Shown: positions 54,545 to 64,000 of the stretch, piece after piece
Numbering within the stretch: the stretch's first letter is position 1
Layout: each line of letters opens with the position of its first letter
From: Botryosphaeria dothidea
Lineage: Eukaryota > Ascomycota > Dothideomycetes > Botryosphaeriales > Botryosphaeriaceae
Direction: 5' to 3'
Assembly: GCA_011503125.2 (NCBI GenBank)
Contig: WWBZ02000033.1
Span: 2,666,001-2,730,000, forward strand
Length of the DNA stretch: 64,000 nucleotides
Made by a program: the position numbers and the translations under genes
Notes under the pieces: generated by a model
Databases searched by the model: none
The model's input: only the letters and a program-made list of their open reading frames with translations
What the model was told of the DNA's origin: nothing

Positions 54545-56858
54545 CTATTCATGGAGCCTCCCGGCCATACCCATCCGCTCGATATTCGACATCATCCTGC
54601 TCTTCGGAGCACCCGGACCACCACTCCTGTTCAGGCCAGATGCGCCGACACCCCTGCCAATCCTGCTCTCACCACCGAATCCGAAGCCCGGGCCGCGGAG
54701 ACCAGATGGCTTGCCGATACCACTGTTGCGGATTTCTGAAGGAGCGCTGTTACCGCCGTTGCTGCTGTTGTTGCTGCCAGAAGCGCCAGCCCCGGACCCA
54801 CTGACGCTCCGGCGGAAGTCCTCGACGACGGCTTGCTGTCGGGGCGTCGCGGCTTCATCGGTCTGCAGCGCAAGCATCTCGTCGACAGCGGCGACCAGCT
54901 CGCCTTTCTCGCGACGCTCGGTCTCGAGCTCGTTCAGTAGTTGGGCGCGCTCGGCGCGGACGGCTTCGATCTGGCCCTCCAGACCCGCAAGGCGGGTCTT
55001 CTGCTGCTCGATCTCCGACTTCTGCTCCTCGAGGCGCTTGAGGTCTGCCTCGCGGTTGGCAGCAGCCTGAGGGTCGAAGCCTTTGGATAGAGATCCCGAG
55101 AGGACCTCATCCTTGCGGGCTTGCAGCTCCTCGATCCGCTTGTTGAGCTCCTGAACTTTGTGGGTTAGTTCGGCGTGCTTCCTCTCAGCCTTGGATTCGT
55201 AAGACTTCTTGAGAGCGGCGACCTTCGTCTCGTGCTTTTTCTTGTACACAACATGAAGCTCTCTGCAAAGCGTTGCGACCTTCTCATCGATCTGGCGTTG
55301 GACTTCCTCGGCTGTGTAACGTGGGCCCTTGTCGCTGCTGTCGGCGGTCGTCATGATGCTCTGATCAACGATCTTGCCCTCAGCTTCCAGGGCACGAGTC
55401 TCGTTCTCTGCAGCGCGGGCTTCCGCTTCTTCAGCACGCCGCTCGCTCTCTTCGAGCTTGCGGAGAAGCTCCTCGCGCTCCTTGTCGCTTCTGTAAACTT
55501 CCTCGCGGATGCTACGAAGCACTTCCTCCACTTCCACACCACGCCTCTCCCATTCAGACTTTTCCTTCTCGGCATGCTCTCGGGCGGCCTTCTCCTCACG
55601 CACACTCTCTTGCGCCTCACCAACACGGCGCTCAGCATCTGAGACAGCCTTTTTCAGACTCTCAACCTCTGCAGCACGCCCGCTTAGTGTCGCCGTGAGC
55701 GACGAGATCTGAGACTGGTAGTTCGACTTCATCTGCTCCATTTCGCGCACGGTGATGGTCGGGACTGATCTTGGGGTCGGCATAGGAGGCAGCTCGAAAT
55801 CAAGGAGATTGAGAAGATTGCTTTGCCGACGCGGCGTGGAGGGCTCAGCGCCGTGCTTTGCGGGCGAACGCTGGTTGTTGAGGTAATTGCGTAGACTTGC
55901 CTCGCCGCCGGCCGACTTAGAGGGTGAATGACGCTTGGAAGGAGACCTGCGGCCCGGACCCGAGAAATTTTGCATCTGCTCTGTGAAATCGAGAAGTAGG
56001 TTTGTGGTGTCGCTGTCCCTCTCGACGACCGTGGGGCTCTTGTGGCGTCGTGGAGTGGGAGAAGGAGAACGATCATAGCCGTGGTACTCGCGCTTCCGAG
56101 CTGTGCCTGGGGTTCCGGGAGTCTTGCGAGGTGTTTTAACCTGGAGAAGAAAAGGTCAGTGTACCGTTTCGATTATCACGGGGCTCTGGGCTATCGATCC
56201 TTCTTACATTTGAGAAAAGCTGCTTCGTCGGGCTTCTGTTCCCAAGCTTCGCGAACATGGTCATGTCCGTGTTTGGAATTTCGGAGAAAGTGCTGAAGCA
56301 CGTATTGTCCACATCGCTTCCGTCATCTTGATCCTCCATGGACTCGTGTGCGTTCTGATAGTAGGAAATATCGCTGAATGTTGCATTCATCTTTTCTTGC
56401 TCCATGGCATCAATGGCCACAGTGAGTCCTTCATTGTCGCGCAAAGTAGGCTCGATATCGACCGCGGCGGCGGCGGTTGGTGGCTCAGCGGCTTCAGCCT
56501 GCTGCTCTACGACAGAAGAGCGTTTGCTCGGGGAGCGACTGTTCATGCGCGACGTCTTGATGGGGGAGAGGATGTCGATGGATGTCTTGCGCACGGATTG
56601 TGTTGTCTTATCGTCGTCGATGAGCTTGAAATCGTCGGCCTTGCTGTCACTGCGGCTTGCGGTCGCAGGTGGCAGATTCTCTTGGTCGACAAGAGAAATG
56701 AACGGAGAGCTGGGCGAATCGACGCCGGTGTCATCCATTCTGATGAGAGGTGATTTCGGCGAGACGTGCGATAGGTTACTGACTGCGCGATGGCGGGCGG
56801 TGGTCGGAGTCTTCGAATTGAAGGAAAAGGTAGTGGAGGGCGACAGTGGCGTCGACAT
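54545..56858 (-). CDS. snaD: Spindle-pole-body-associated coiled-coil protein (SnaD-like)
   Basis: Minus-strand exons 56858..56208 and 56140..54545 give 748 aa, with a phase-0 intron (QLFSN-VKTPRKTPGTPGTARKREYHGYD). Residues 1-330 are disordered and rich in SP/TP sites (SPKSPL, DILSPIKTS, SRSPSKRSS, RSPSPTPRRHKSPT), typical of a Cdk target. Residues about 390-640 are a long coiled coil with heptads (EKEKSEWERRGVEVEEVLRSI, KRIEELQARKDEVL, EEQKSEIEQQKTRLAGLEGQIEAVRAERAQLLNELETERREK). The C-terminus is Gly/Ser/Asn-rich ending MMSNIERMGMAGRLHE. I associate it with the Aspergillus SnaD family (suppressor of nudF, spindle pole body). A generic coiled-coil mitotic protein is the fallback. The gene model is well supported; the name less so. 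Confidence 0.8.
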
Positions 56859-57308
56859 AGTTCAAACGGCCTGCTTGGCTGGTCGCACTTGCAGCAGTTG
56901 TTGCGAAGCTTTTGTTTAGATGGCAACCGTCCAAAAGTAAACAATGCCGGCGGCTCGTTTTTCCGTGGAGCTTTGGTCGCATAGTGGCGCCGTCGATCAA
57001 CACCACTCACACTCTCTGCACGCGTCAAGCCTAACTCCACTGCTGACAACAAACGGACGACCACGGGCCGACGGCTGCTCAGCTCAGGCGTCAGGCGATT
57101 CCTCCGCGACCACCATACCCGAGTGTCTGCAAAGGCTCAGCGAGACTTGATCTCGTCGTCAATTAGTGCATTACAGCGCCATGGGGTTGGGACGTTCCAT
57201 GTGCCTGCACAGCCATCGCGGCGTGTATTTTAAGCTTCCCGCGTTGCCATTCGTCCCCACTACCGCACCTCTCATTCCGTCCAGTCTTCTCCCGTATCTG
57301 CTTCAACA
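56859..57308. promoter_or_regulatory. Divergent region between snaD-like gene and HET gene
   Basis: 450 bases, promoter of the coiled-coil gene and of the HET gene. No ORF supported. Confidence 0.4.
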
Positions 57309-59700
57309 ATGCTATGCAGCGCTTGTAACGACGTTTTCGCCGGTACAAGCGCCAGAACCGCTTCTCCATTGAAAATCCGAATTCATCATCCCACTTTGCA
57401 ATCGTTCCAGACTTCAGTCGCCGCCTCTGATCAGCACCTCCGATGCATTCGTTCCGGATCCCGCCTCTGCAGACTATGATGATCGTATGAAACATTCCAG
57501 AATCGAGTGGCTTTTCCTCGACGATGAGCTGCTTTTCATTGAAAGGAGATACTCACCGTCTGGCCGGCCATCTTCTTCCCTTGCTTCAGAGGCTGTTTTC
57601 CAATTAATAGAATCCGAAAGTATGGAATTCGATTCGTCAGTAGTGATTGCTATCTGACCCGATAACAGAAGCTGAAAACGCGGCATCCGCGTACAAGCAA
57701 ACCCCTAACACTCTTTCTAATTCTACACCATCAGCGGCCCGAACGTGGTATGGAAAGTACGTAAAAGAGCATTACGATACATATATAGAGGGTTCCAGAA
57801 GAGCAAAGCCATTCTTCCCCAGCAGAGTGGTCGATGTCGAAAGCTTGGGAGAACCAGCCGTCAAAGTCGTTTCTTCAAATTCTTCCATAAACGAGCCGTG
57901 TGCAACGCTTAGCAACTGTTGGGGTCACTCCCAAACTTTGCGTCTTACGAGAGATAATACCGAAAGATTTGAAGTAGGAATTGCCCTTGAGACCCTGCCA
58001 AAAACTTTTGAGCAAGCAGTATTTGTGGCCCGAAAGCTAGGCATACGCTACCTGTGGATTGATTCTCTATGTAAGTGCTCTGCATCAATCAAAAAGTGAT
58101 AAAAACTAATATATTTACAGGTATCCTCCAGGACTGCACAGATGATTGGCGTGCCGAATCCGCAATGATGCGCAACATCTACCTCCACGGCGCCCTTAAC
58201 CTTGTCCGACACCCCACTTCCTCTATTTACAGCGCATGCTGACATGCAAGTCTCAATTCCCAGGCCGCCAGCGCCGCCTCTTCCGACCACGATGGCCTCT
58301 CTTTCCCGCGCGATCCTAATCGCACGCGCCACATCCGCGTCGGCGTCACATGGACGCAGCCGGATCTGGTCTCCCGCAAGGCGTCTTGGGAGTACCACAT
58401 CTTCAACGGCGACATTTGGGATCGCGAGGTCGAGGCCGCACCGCTCAACACTCACGGATGGGTGCTACAGGAGCGCGCGCTGGCCCCGCGCATCCTGCAC
58501 TTGGGCAAGAGCCAGCTGTACTGGCAGTGCAACGCCATCTTCCACTCGGAGATGTTTCCTTCAGATCTCAAAGTCAAAAACCTGGGCCCGCACGTCCCGC
58601 GCGTGACGAGAAATTTCACAGCGTGCCTGCGCCGGCTGCGAGAGATGGCGCCAGAGGGCGGATGGGCGTGGGACAGGGGGAGAGAGGAGGCTTATGCGCG
58701 CTAGAGCGAGCTAGTCAACGCGTACTCGGCCACGGCGCTGACGAGGGCGGAGGATAAGCTGATTGCGGTGCAGGCGCTGGCTGAGACCATGCTGGATGCG
58801 ACTGGGGATACATACGTCGCCGGGCTATGGAAGAGCAGGATCGTGGAGGATGTGCTGTGGACGACGGATGTGGACGATTTGCCGAAAGGAGTCGCGGTGC
58901 GGAGGCCGAGGGAATGGAGAGCGCCCACATGGAGCTGGGCTAGTTTGGACTGCAAGGCCGAGGCGCGGAGTGTTTATCACTACACGGGGCCTTTGGAATT
59001 GTCAGGGAAGTCGTTTGTGAGTGAGATGGCGCCGTCTGTGGAAGGGTTTGCTGGCGTATCGACAGGTCAATTGCGCAGCGCTTCTCTGCAGGTGCGCGGG
59101 TTGCTATACCGAAATCGTTTTGCCTTTACGATGAAGACCCTCGAAAGTCCGCTGAGTCTTTACAGGCCAGCAGACGAGAGCACGCCATGGAGCTTCAAGA
59201 TAGTACTCGATGAGTGGGATGAGGAGGCTGTCCGTGGACCGGAGTATTCAGTACCGGCTGGTGCCTTGTTCTTTACGGTAGGGTCGCCGATTGCTGGCAC
59301 TATTGAAGGCTTGGTCTTGGAATCAGTGGCGGAAAGGGGGTATCAGTTCCGACGGACAGCATATTTTGAGGCCGATATTTCATATGTCTCCACCGAAAAG
59401 ATCCTGAAGGGGTCAGGGATCTTGGAAAATGCTGATAAATTAGATCTGCTAAGAGATGGTGAAGATGTCAAAGGTAGACTTATGTATCGATTCACTCTCA
59501 TACAACAGTTCTGCGCGCTCACGCGGCCATACAAGCTTCTCTTACAGTCACATTCGGAAGAGCACTTCGATTCGCCTGATTTGCAGTTTCAAGCTGACTT
59601 CATGGCATGCTCAATAGGTTCAGAGCGGAATAACAATCTCCGTATTTCCTACCTCAAAGTACCTCCGGTATCGTCAGAAGCTATCACGAACTGTTCGTAA
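57309..59700 (+). pseudogene. HET-domain (heterokaryon incompatibility) gene with a frame break and an in-frame stop
   Basis: Pieces in order: 57309 MLCSACNDVFAGTS...HHPTLQSFQTSV (typical HET N-terminus), then in another frame SADYDDRMKHSRIEWLFLDDELLF to 57619. An intron to 57668 follows, then 57669..58070, 58121..58203 and 58264..59700. The HET domain reads [107 protein letters not shown]. Two lesions: a frame change between about 57415 and 57475, and a TAG at 58702-58704 in an otherwise continuous frame that goes on for 332 codons (SELVNAYSATALTRAEDKLIAV...). Introns are intact, so loss looks recent. HET proteins trigger cell death on non-self fusion and often decay or vary between strains. 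A sequencing error or readthrough is possible. Confidence 0.8.
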
Positions 59701-60255
59701 ACACCAAGAATCTATCCCAGCCTAGCAAACAGCCTCTGTCTAACCGACCATGTCATCCAGTCAATCCAAAGCTTCATTGCTTTGCACTTTCCCAGAATCA
59801 CCCGTTCAGGGGCGGATAGTCTTGGTGTAAGTCTCATCCGGGGGTAGTTTCTCCTCTGCTGATCTGCGCGATACCTTGACCAAGGCTGGATATCTCATTA
59901 CTCCCGAACATCAACTGAATAAGGTTCTTGTTGGTGATACGCTCTGCCTTCCGGGCAAGATTACTGGAATGTAAGCCAGGATCATCTTGGCTGTCCATTT
60001 TGGCAGGTTCCTATTCTGACTCTGCTGGTGGCCTGAAAGGCTTCTGCGGTGTCAACACAGAAACGAGAGAATCCGGGTCGCTCTGTGACAGTGATGTTGG
60101 GCCATTTGGCAAGCTACCAATGTGTTGTGCAGAGACAAGCCATTCTAAGAAGGGGCTAATATTTTCGGAGGCACAAACCGCTATCGCCCGTTGGTACTCA
60201 TCTGATAGGCACCGGAGGAACAGATTAGCAGGCAGTAGCTGATCGACAAAGAAGC
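59701..60255. other. Intergenic
   Basis: No supported gene. It may contain the short last exon of the minus-strand ORF to the right (see next entry). Confidence 0.4.
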
Positions 60256-60939
60256 TCAAACCTGAAGGGCCATGGTTCCCGTGGGACTCTCAGACGGAGG
60301 ACAAGATGGAAGAAGGTCTATATTATCGCCAGGGCCTTCGGATGGTGGTCTAGTGGCCGGTGTCAAAGGAGAGCAACTAATTATCTCGTTGTTTACGGAG
60401 GGCGATGGTTTGGCTGCAGGGCCTTGAGCTGATGAGCTTGAGGCGAGAGATCTCATTTGATGCCCGTTTTCAGGCGTGTCTGGTTGAAACTCCAATGGAA
60501 CTTTCGGTATCGAAAGTGGTTGCGGTGGTGGTCGAGTCTCTAGTAAATGACGGCCTTCGCTTTCCCTTGCGGTCTGAGCTTTCTCGCTGTGACTTTGACT
60601 CTCGCTTTCACCGCTCCGCGTTTCGAAGATAGGCGTCGGCGTGACATGAACCTCTTGACCGCGTGCTGCATTTTGGCTCGGGAGGCGTGGCTGGAGGATG
60701 AGACCTTGATCGACGCTTTGTGCCTGCCAGGAAGGCGGAATCTGCGGGCCATTGGAGTCGTCGAGTTGTGCCGGGACTTCGTAAATGTTCACTGTTCGAG
60801 TCTCAACAGGACGCTCGGGTCTTGCGCTCTGGACGCCCTCCGGATTCTCGGCGGGGGACAGGATGCCGGACGAGCCGGGCAGCTGTGTCCCAGATCGCCT
60901 TGCTCTTCTCCGTCTCTTTTGGGGGTTCAGAGGCGCCAT
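60256..60939 (-). CDS. Hypothetical disordered protein
   Basis: Open frame of 227 codons from the ATG at 60939 (MAPLNPQKRRRRARRSGTQLPG), ending ALQV stop at 60256. Basic start, then Pro/Ser/Gln/Glu-rich with no domain. A good intron (GTTTGAGC, TGCTAATCT branch, CTATCAG, 60 bases) could begin after ALQ and replace the last residue with a short MSTNGR tail. Codon use is moderate. I recognise no family. It might be a lineage-specific gene or a chance frame in GC-rich DNA; the opposite strand also has a 146-codon frame here. Confidence 0.4.
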   Translation of the reverse strand: MAPLNPQKRRRRARRSGTQLPGSSGILSPAENPEGVQSARPERPVETRTVNIYEVPAQLDDSNGPQIPPSWQAQSVDQGLILQPRLPSQNAARGQEVHVTPTPIFETRSGESESQSHSEKAQTARESEGRHLLETRPPPQPLSIPKVPLEFQPDTPENGHQMRSLASSSSAQGPAAKPSPSVNNEIISCSPLTPATRPPSEGPGDNIDLLPSCPPSESPTGTMALQV

Positions 60940-61753
60940 ACCTCGATAGAGAGCGAAATCCGGAAGCAATGGGCTGATGCAGAATAGGAAATCTAAGGTC
61001 CGGTTGGGTAGTGATAAGAAACTTGAGCTTTGTGTTGGCTAGGTTGCGGCGGGTGGAATGTCGATAGACACGGTAGAGCATGAGGGAACGACATGCAGGC
61101 AGCCGTAGGTGTGCGCAACTTAGCAAGCTGTGCACAGAAGCCACGGCCGGCGCTGAGCAGTGCCTTCTCTCCCAACTGAACAAGCAACTGGCTGGATGCA
61201 TTTCGATTACTCACCTGCGTCCAGAGACATGCTTCAACTCGACATGAATAAAATGTCACGATAGTACCGATCACAAAATCATGGGGCGGTGGTGAGTGGT
61301 GAGGTGGTGCAGCGGGCTGATGGGTCGCACACAGGCTGGGGTGACATGGTGCATGAGGAGCGGGAAGACTCAACGGGCGGAGCTGTCAGGTCGCACCAAG
61401 CTGGCAAGCCGCGTCGGGGAGAGGAGATTCGCTGCCTGGCGGGGGGTCTTGGGGGCCTGCTGGGGCTGGCGGTGAGCAGCAGCTAGGTATGACGAAGCTG
61501 GCCCAGCAGCTTCCCCCACCGCGCGCGCGAAACCTTCAATCCTCCGACATTTTACCTCGCATCACACCCCCGGCCAGCTGCACCACACGACCGCCGCCGA
61601 CCGCGATCAAGCAGGCGCTCCAGGATAATTGGCCTGCTCGCTGCTTCGCAGTTACTCCTGGAGACGCTGGACCTGCGCCCCCCAGCTCTACTCCGTCTCA
61701 CTCTCGTCCGACGCACGCCGCGTTTACTCGCTTGAACTTTGCTCTGCTCCGCC
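60940..61753. other. Intergenic: promoter and leader of the right-edge gene
   Basis: GC-rich, C/T-rich leader from about 61500. No supported gene. Confidence 0.4.
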
Positions 61754-64000
61754 ATGCCTCCGACTACCGCAGACCCAGCCCGCTCCACGCGCGCGAAAAC
61801 TCAGGCCCCAGCACCCGTGCTTCCTCGCATTGTGCCTGCCATTCCCTTGCCTTTCGCTCGCTCTCAGAAGCCCAAGAAGCCGTTGTCCTCCGACCACGCC
61901 ACGCCGAAATCCAACGACTCATCCAACGAAAATGCGCCGCGCCAAGCTGCTCCCGCCGACTCTCTTCAACCTGAGTCCGCGCCTCAGCCTGCTGTCGCTG
62001 CCGTCGACCCGTCGATAGTCTCACATGAGAACGAGTCTCCACAAGAGTCTGCGGCAAGAAATGACGGAAACATTGAGGTGGAAGCTCCGGCTGACACTCC
62101 GCGTGTGACGCCTGACGCCGTCGCCGCGAATCCAACACCAGCCGCCGAAACAGGTATGCATTGTCCCGTGAGCGCCATCTTTAGCTTTCGTACGGTGGCT
62201 GATAACCTCAAAGGAACTCCATCTGCCGCTCGGGAACCAGGACCTCGCCAGGACCAGTTGCAAGAGCCTGATCAGGCCGCCTCGCGTGAGCTGCAGAGTC
62301 AAGCAGCGCTGCTCGCATCCCGTCCACAACGTCCACCCTTCGAGCTTCCTCCACCCTTCTATCCTTCCACTGACCGCTCCACTCCTACTTCAACCACCTC
62401 GACCACCTTCACTCGCCCACAGCCTCCCTCGAATCCAGCTGTAATGCACAACTCGCGCCCGAGTGCCAACAGCATTGTGTTTGGCGGCTACCCCGACTCC
62501 TCGAGCGTTTCCCCGGCTCCTCCAGTCACAAACGGCAACTTAGCATACCCTCCGCCTCCAGGCCCGTACCCGACCTCGAACATGATGGCGCCGCCTGTCC
62601 CCTTCCCGGGCCATGCTCATCACTTTTCGGAACCCCACACGGCTATGATGCCTGCTCCCACCCCGATAGGCATTACCGCGGGTGGCTCAGCTAATTTTGC
62701 CTGGAAAAGGTTTGAACAACCTATGCCTCTCCATATGCGACCGGGCCACTCCACGCCAAGTCCGAATGCAACCAATCCCGGCTTCTCCCCTATCCATCCA
62801 GGTGGTGTTTACGGCCAATCATTCTCACCTGTGCACGTGAATGGAGTCCATACTCTTTCGAGGTCAGGCTCTCAAGCTTCATCACCAAGGATTCCTGTAA
62901 CGGATGAGGTGCCGGCGGATGGGCTGTCGGAGGACCCGAGCCGCAAGCGCTTCCTCCCTTCGGTGCAAAATGGAGTCGCTCCTCGCAAGGCGCCTGTGCC
63001 CGTCTTTCAGCCTGCCCAGCCACACCCAGGCACCGAATTCGGGCTGAGAGACTACATGCGCTCGCAGTTCGGAACTCGCTCTTATGCAGACTACGTGCTT
63101 AAGCTTCATCCTAGTGGAGGTCGTACGATGATCCTCAATCTGCCTGTGCATGGTATTGTTCTTGGCCGCAACCGCAAGCTTACTGAAGTCATCTCAAGGA
63201 GCCACCCAGGTCATATGGAGAACGGCATGCGCGTCCTAAACGTTTTGGCAGAGGACCGCTTTCTAGATGGTCCCATCTTTGCGGAGGCACTGAAATACTT
63301 GTATAGTGAAGACATGCTTAGTCCAAGGAATTTCCTTCATGGCCTGCCATCCTTCACTGGCAACTTATCGGACACTGAGGGGTACGGCTCTCCGGCTCAG
63401 CGCATGCGCCACGCTCTCGCTTACGCGGCGGCGGGTTTCTGGCTTGAGATTCGGTGCATCGTTGGCAGGGGTCTTGACATTGCGACGCAGCTTCTGCGCT
63501 GGGACACTGTTGAGACTGCACTGACGTTTGCCATTGATGGCGGCCTTGATGCTAGCTGGCGTGTTGAAGATACGACTGAAGACTCTTCGAGCGACGACGC
63601 TTCATCGAGATTCGATACTGATCTGGCGCCGACCTATGGGTCCTTCAGCACGCACTTCCTGCAGACTATCAACGGCTTCCTGGTTCATAACTTTCCCGAG
63701 GACTTCGAATTGGACACGTCCGTCTCGCAGCTTCATGATGTCGTGCGCCTGCCGTCGGTGGATGAGCCAAGGCCTACCAGCCGCAACCCTCGGCTGAGCC
63801 AGATCCGGTTCGGAGAGGTTCCGGTCGACCCAGCGGGGCCTTCACAGTTCATCGTCAGTATTCTATCTAGCATTCTTCTCTCGCTACCTTTTCCAGTTCT
63901 GAAGGCGCTGCTCGAGGACTTTGTGCTGTGTAGCCGTCTCGGCAAGGCCAAGGCGGGCCAATTGATGCATAGCGTGGTGGAGGAGCGCGAGGGCCGGCGG
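61754..64000 (+). CDS. Conserved fungal protein with disordered N-terminus and BTB/POZ-like domain (partial at right edge)
   Basis: Exons 61754..62153 and 62214..64000 (open to the window end) give at least 729 aa. The intron (GTATGC donor, GCTGATAAC branch, AAAG acceptor) restores PAAETG-TPSAAREPG. Residues about 1-390 are Pro/Ser/Ala-rich and disordered (PTADPARSTRAKTQAPAPV, SPAPPVTNGNLAYPPPPGP, FSPIHPGGVYGQSFSPVH). About 425-560 resembles a BTB/POZ module: RSYADYVLKLHPSGGRTMILNLPVHGIVLGRNRKLTEVI, then RFLDGPIFAEALKYLYSEDMLSPRNF and an ALAYAAAGFWLEI helix. The C-terminal part (LLRWDTVETALTFAIDGGLD...SILLSLPFPVLKALLEDF) is helical. I know such proteins only as uncharacterised in Pezizomycotina. 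Function is not inferred beyond protein interaction. Confidence 0.8.
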   Translation, partial: MPPTTADPARSTRAKTQAPAPVLPRIVPAIPLPFARSQKPKKPLSSDHATPKSNDSSNENAPRQAAPADSLQPESAPQPAVAAVDPSIVSHENESPQESAARNDGNIEVEAPADTPRVTPDAVAANPTPAAETGMHCPVSAIFSFRTVADNLKGTPSAAREPGPRQDQLQEPDQAASRELQSQAALLASRPQRPPFELPPPFYPSTDRSTPTSTTSTTFTRPQPPSNPAVMHNSRPSANSIVFGGYPDSSSVSPAPPVTNGNLAYPPPPGPYPTSNMMAPPVPFPGHAHHFSEPHTAMMPAPTPIGITAGGSANFAWKRFEQPMPLHMRPGHSTPSPNATNPGFSPIHPGGVYGQSFSPVHVNGVHTLSRSGSQASSPRIPVTDEVPADGLSEDPSRKRFLPSVQNGVAPRKAPVPVFQPAQPHPGTEFGLRDYMRSQFGTRSYADYVLKLHPSGGRTMILNLPVHGIVLGRNRKLTEVISRSHPGHMENGMRVLNVLAEDRFLDGPIFAEALKYLYSEDMLSPRNFLHGLPSFTGNLSDTEGYGSPAQRMRHALAYAAAGFWLEIRCIVGRGLDIATQLLRWDTVETALTFAIDGGLDASWRVEDTTEDSSSDDASSRFDTDLAPTYGSFSTHFLQTINGFLVHNFPEDFELDTSVSQLHDVVRLPSVDEPRPTSRNPRLSQIRFGEVPVDPAGPSQFIVSILSSILLSLPFPVLKALLEDFVLCSRLGKAKAGQLMHSVVEEREGRR

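Overview
The window is nuclear DNA from a filamentous ascomycete (Pezizomycotina; a Dothideomycete-like lineage is my guess, not shown). The signs are short introns of about 45-110 bases with GTRNGT donors and CTAAC/CTGAC branch sites, gene density near one per 2.5-3 kb on both strands, HET-domain genes, a LysM gene, and full-length orthologues of fungal housekeeping genes. I saw no tRNA, rRNA or CRISPR array. Both window ends cut genes: the 3' end of AP-2 alpha on the left and the 5' part of a conserved disordered/BTB-like protein on the right.

Layout. 1-30 kb is mostly housekeeping genes: apl3 (end), a secreted HELGH zincin-like protein, a decayed HET fragment, def1, a two-TM conserved protein, a 2EXR protein, a formate/nitrite transporter, a LysM fragment, a divergent pair (FAD oxidoreductase / SDR), NC2-beta, did2, a RING protein, and a vcx1-type Ca2+/H+ exchanger with a very long cytosolic loop. 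30.7-52.3 kb is the distinctive part: a contiguous N-acetylglucosamine (GlcNAc) catabolic cluster. Its order is dac1 (deacetylase, -), nag3 (GH3-GNAT fusion, +), ron1 (Ndt80-family regulator, +), hxk3 (GlcNAc kinase-type hexokinase, -), ngt1 (GlcNAc transporter, -) and dam1 (glucosamine-6-P deaminase, +). 52.9-64 kb holds nse1, a snaD-like spindle-pole coiled-coil gene, a broken HET-domain gene, a low-confidence disordered ORF and the right-edge gene.

How the cluster works (family knowledge): Ngt1 imports GlcNAc, Hxk3 makes GlcNAc-6-P, Dac1 makes GlcN-6-P plus acetate, and Dam1 makes fructose-6-P plus ammonium. Nag3 is annotated in this family as a GH3 hexosaminidase, and Ron1 is the cluster regulator in Trichoderma. 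Dac1/nag3 and ngt1/dam1 are divergent pairs, which suggests shared promoters. The most unusual points are the non-canonical catalytic positions of Nag3 and its fused acetyltransferase, the dam1 start codon split by an intron, a GC-AG intron in did2, and a 152-bp MITE with perfect 29-bp inverted repeats inside the cluster.
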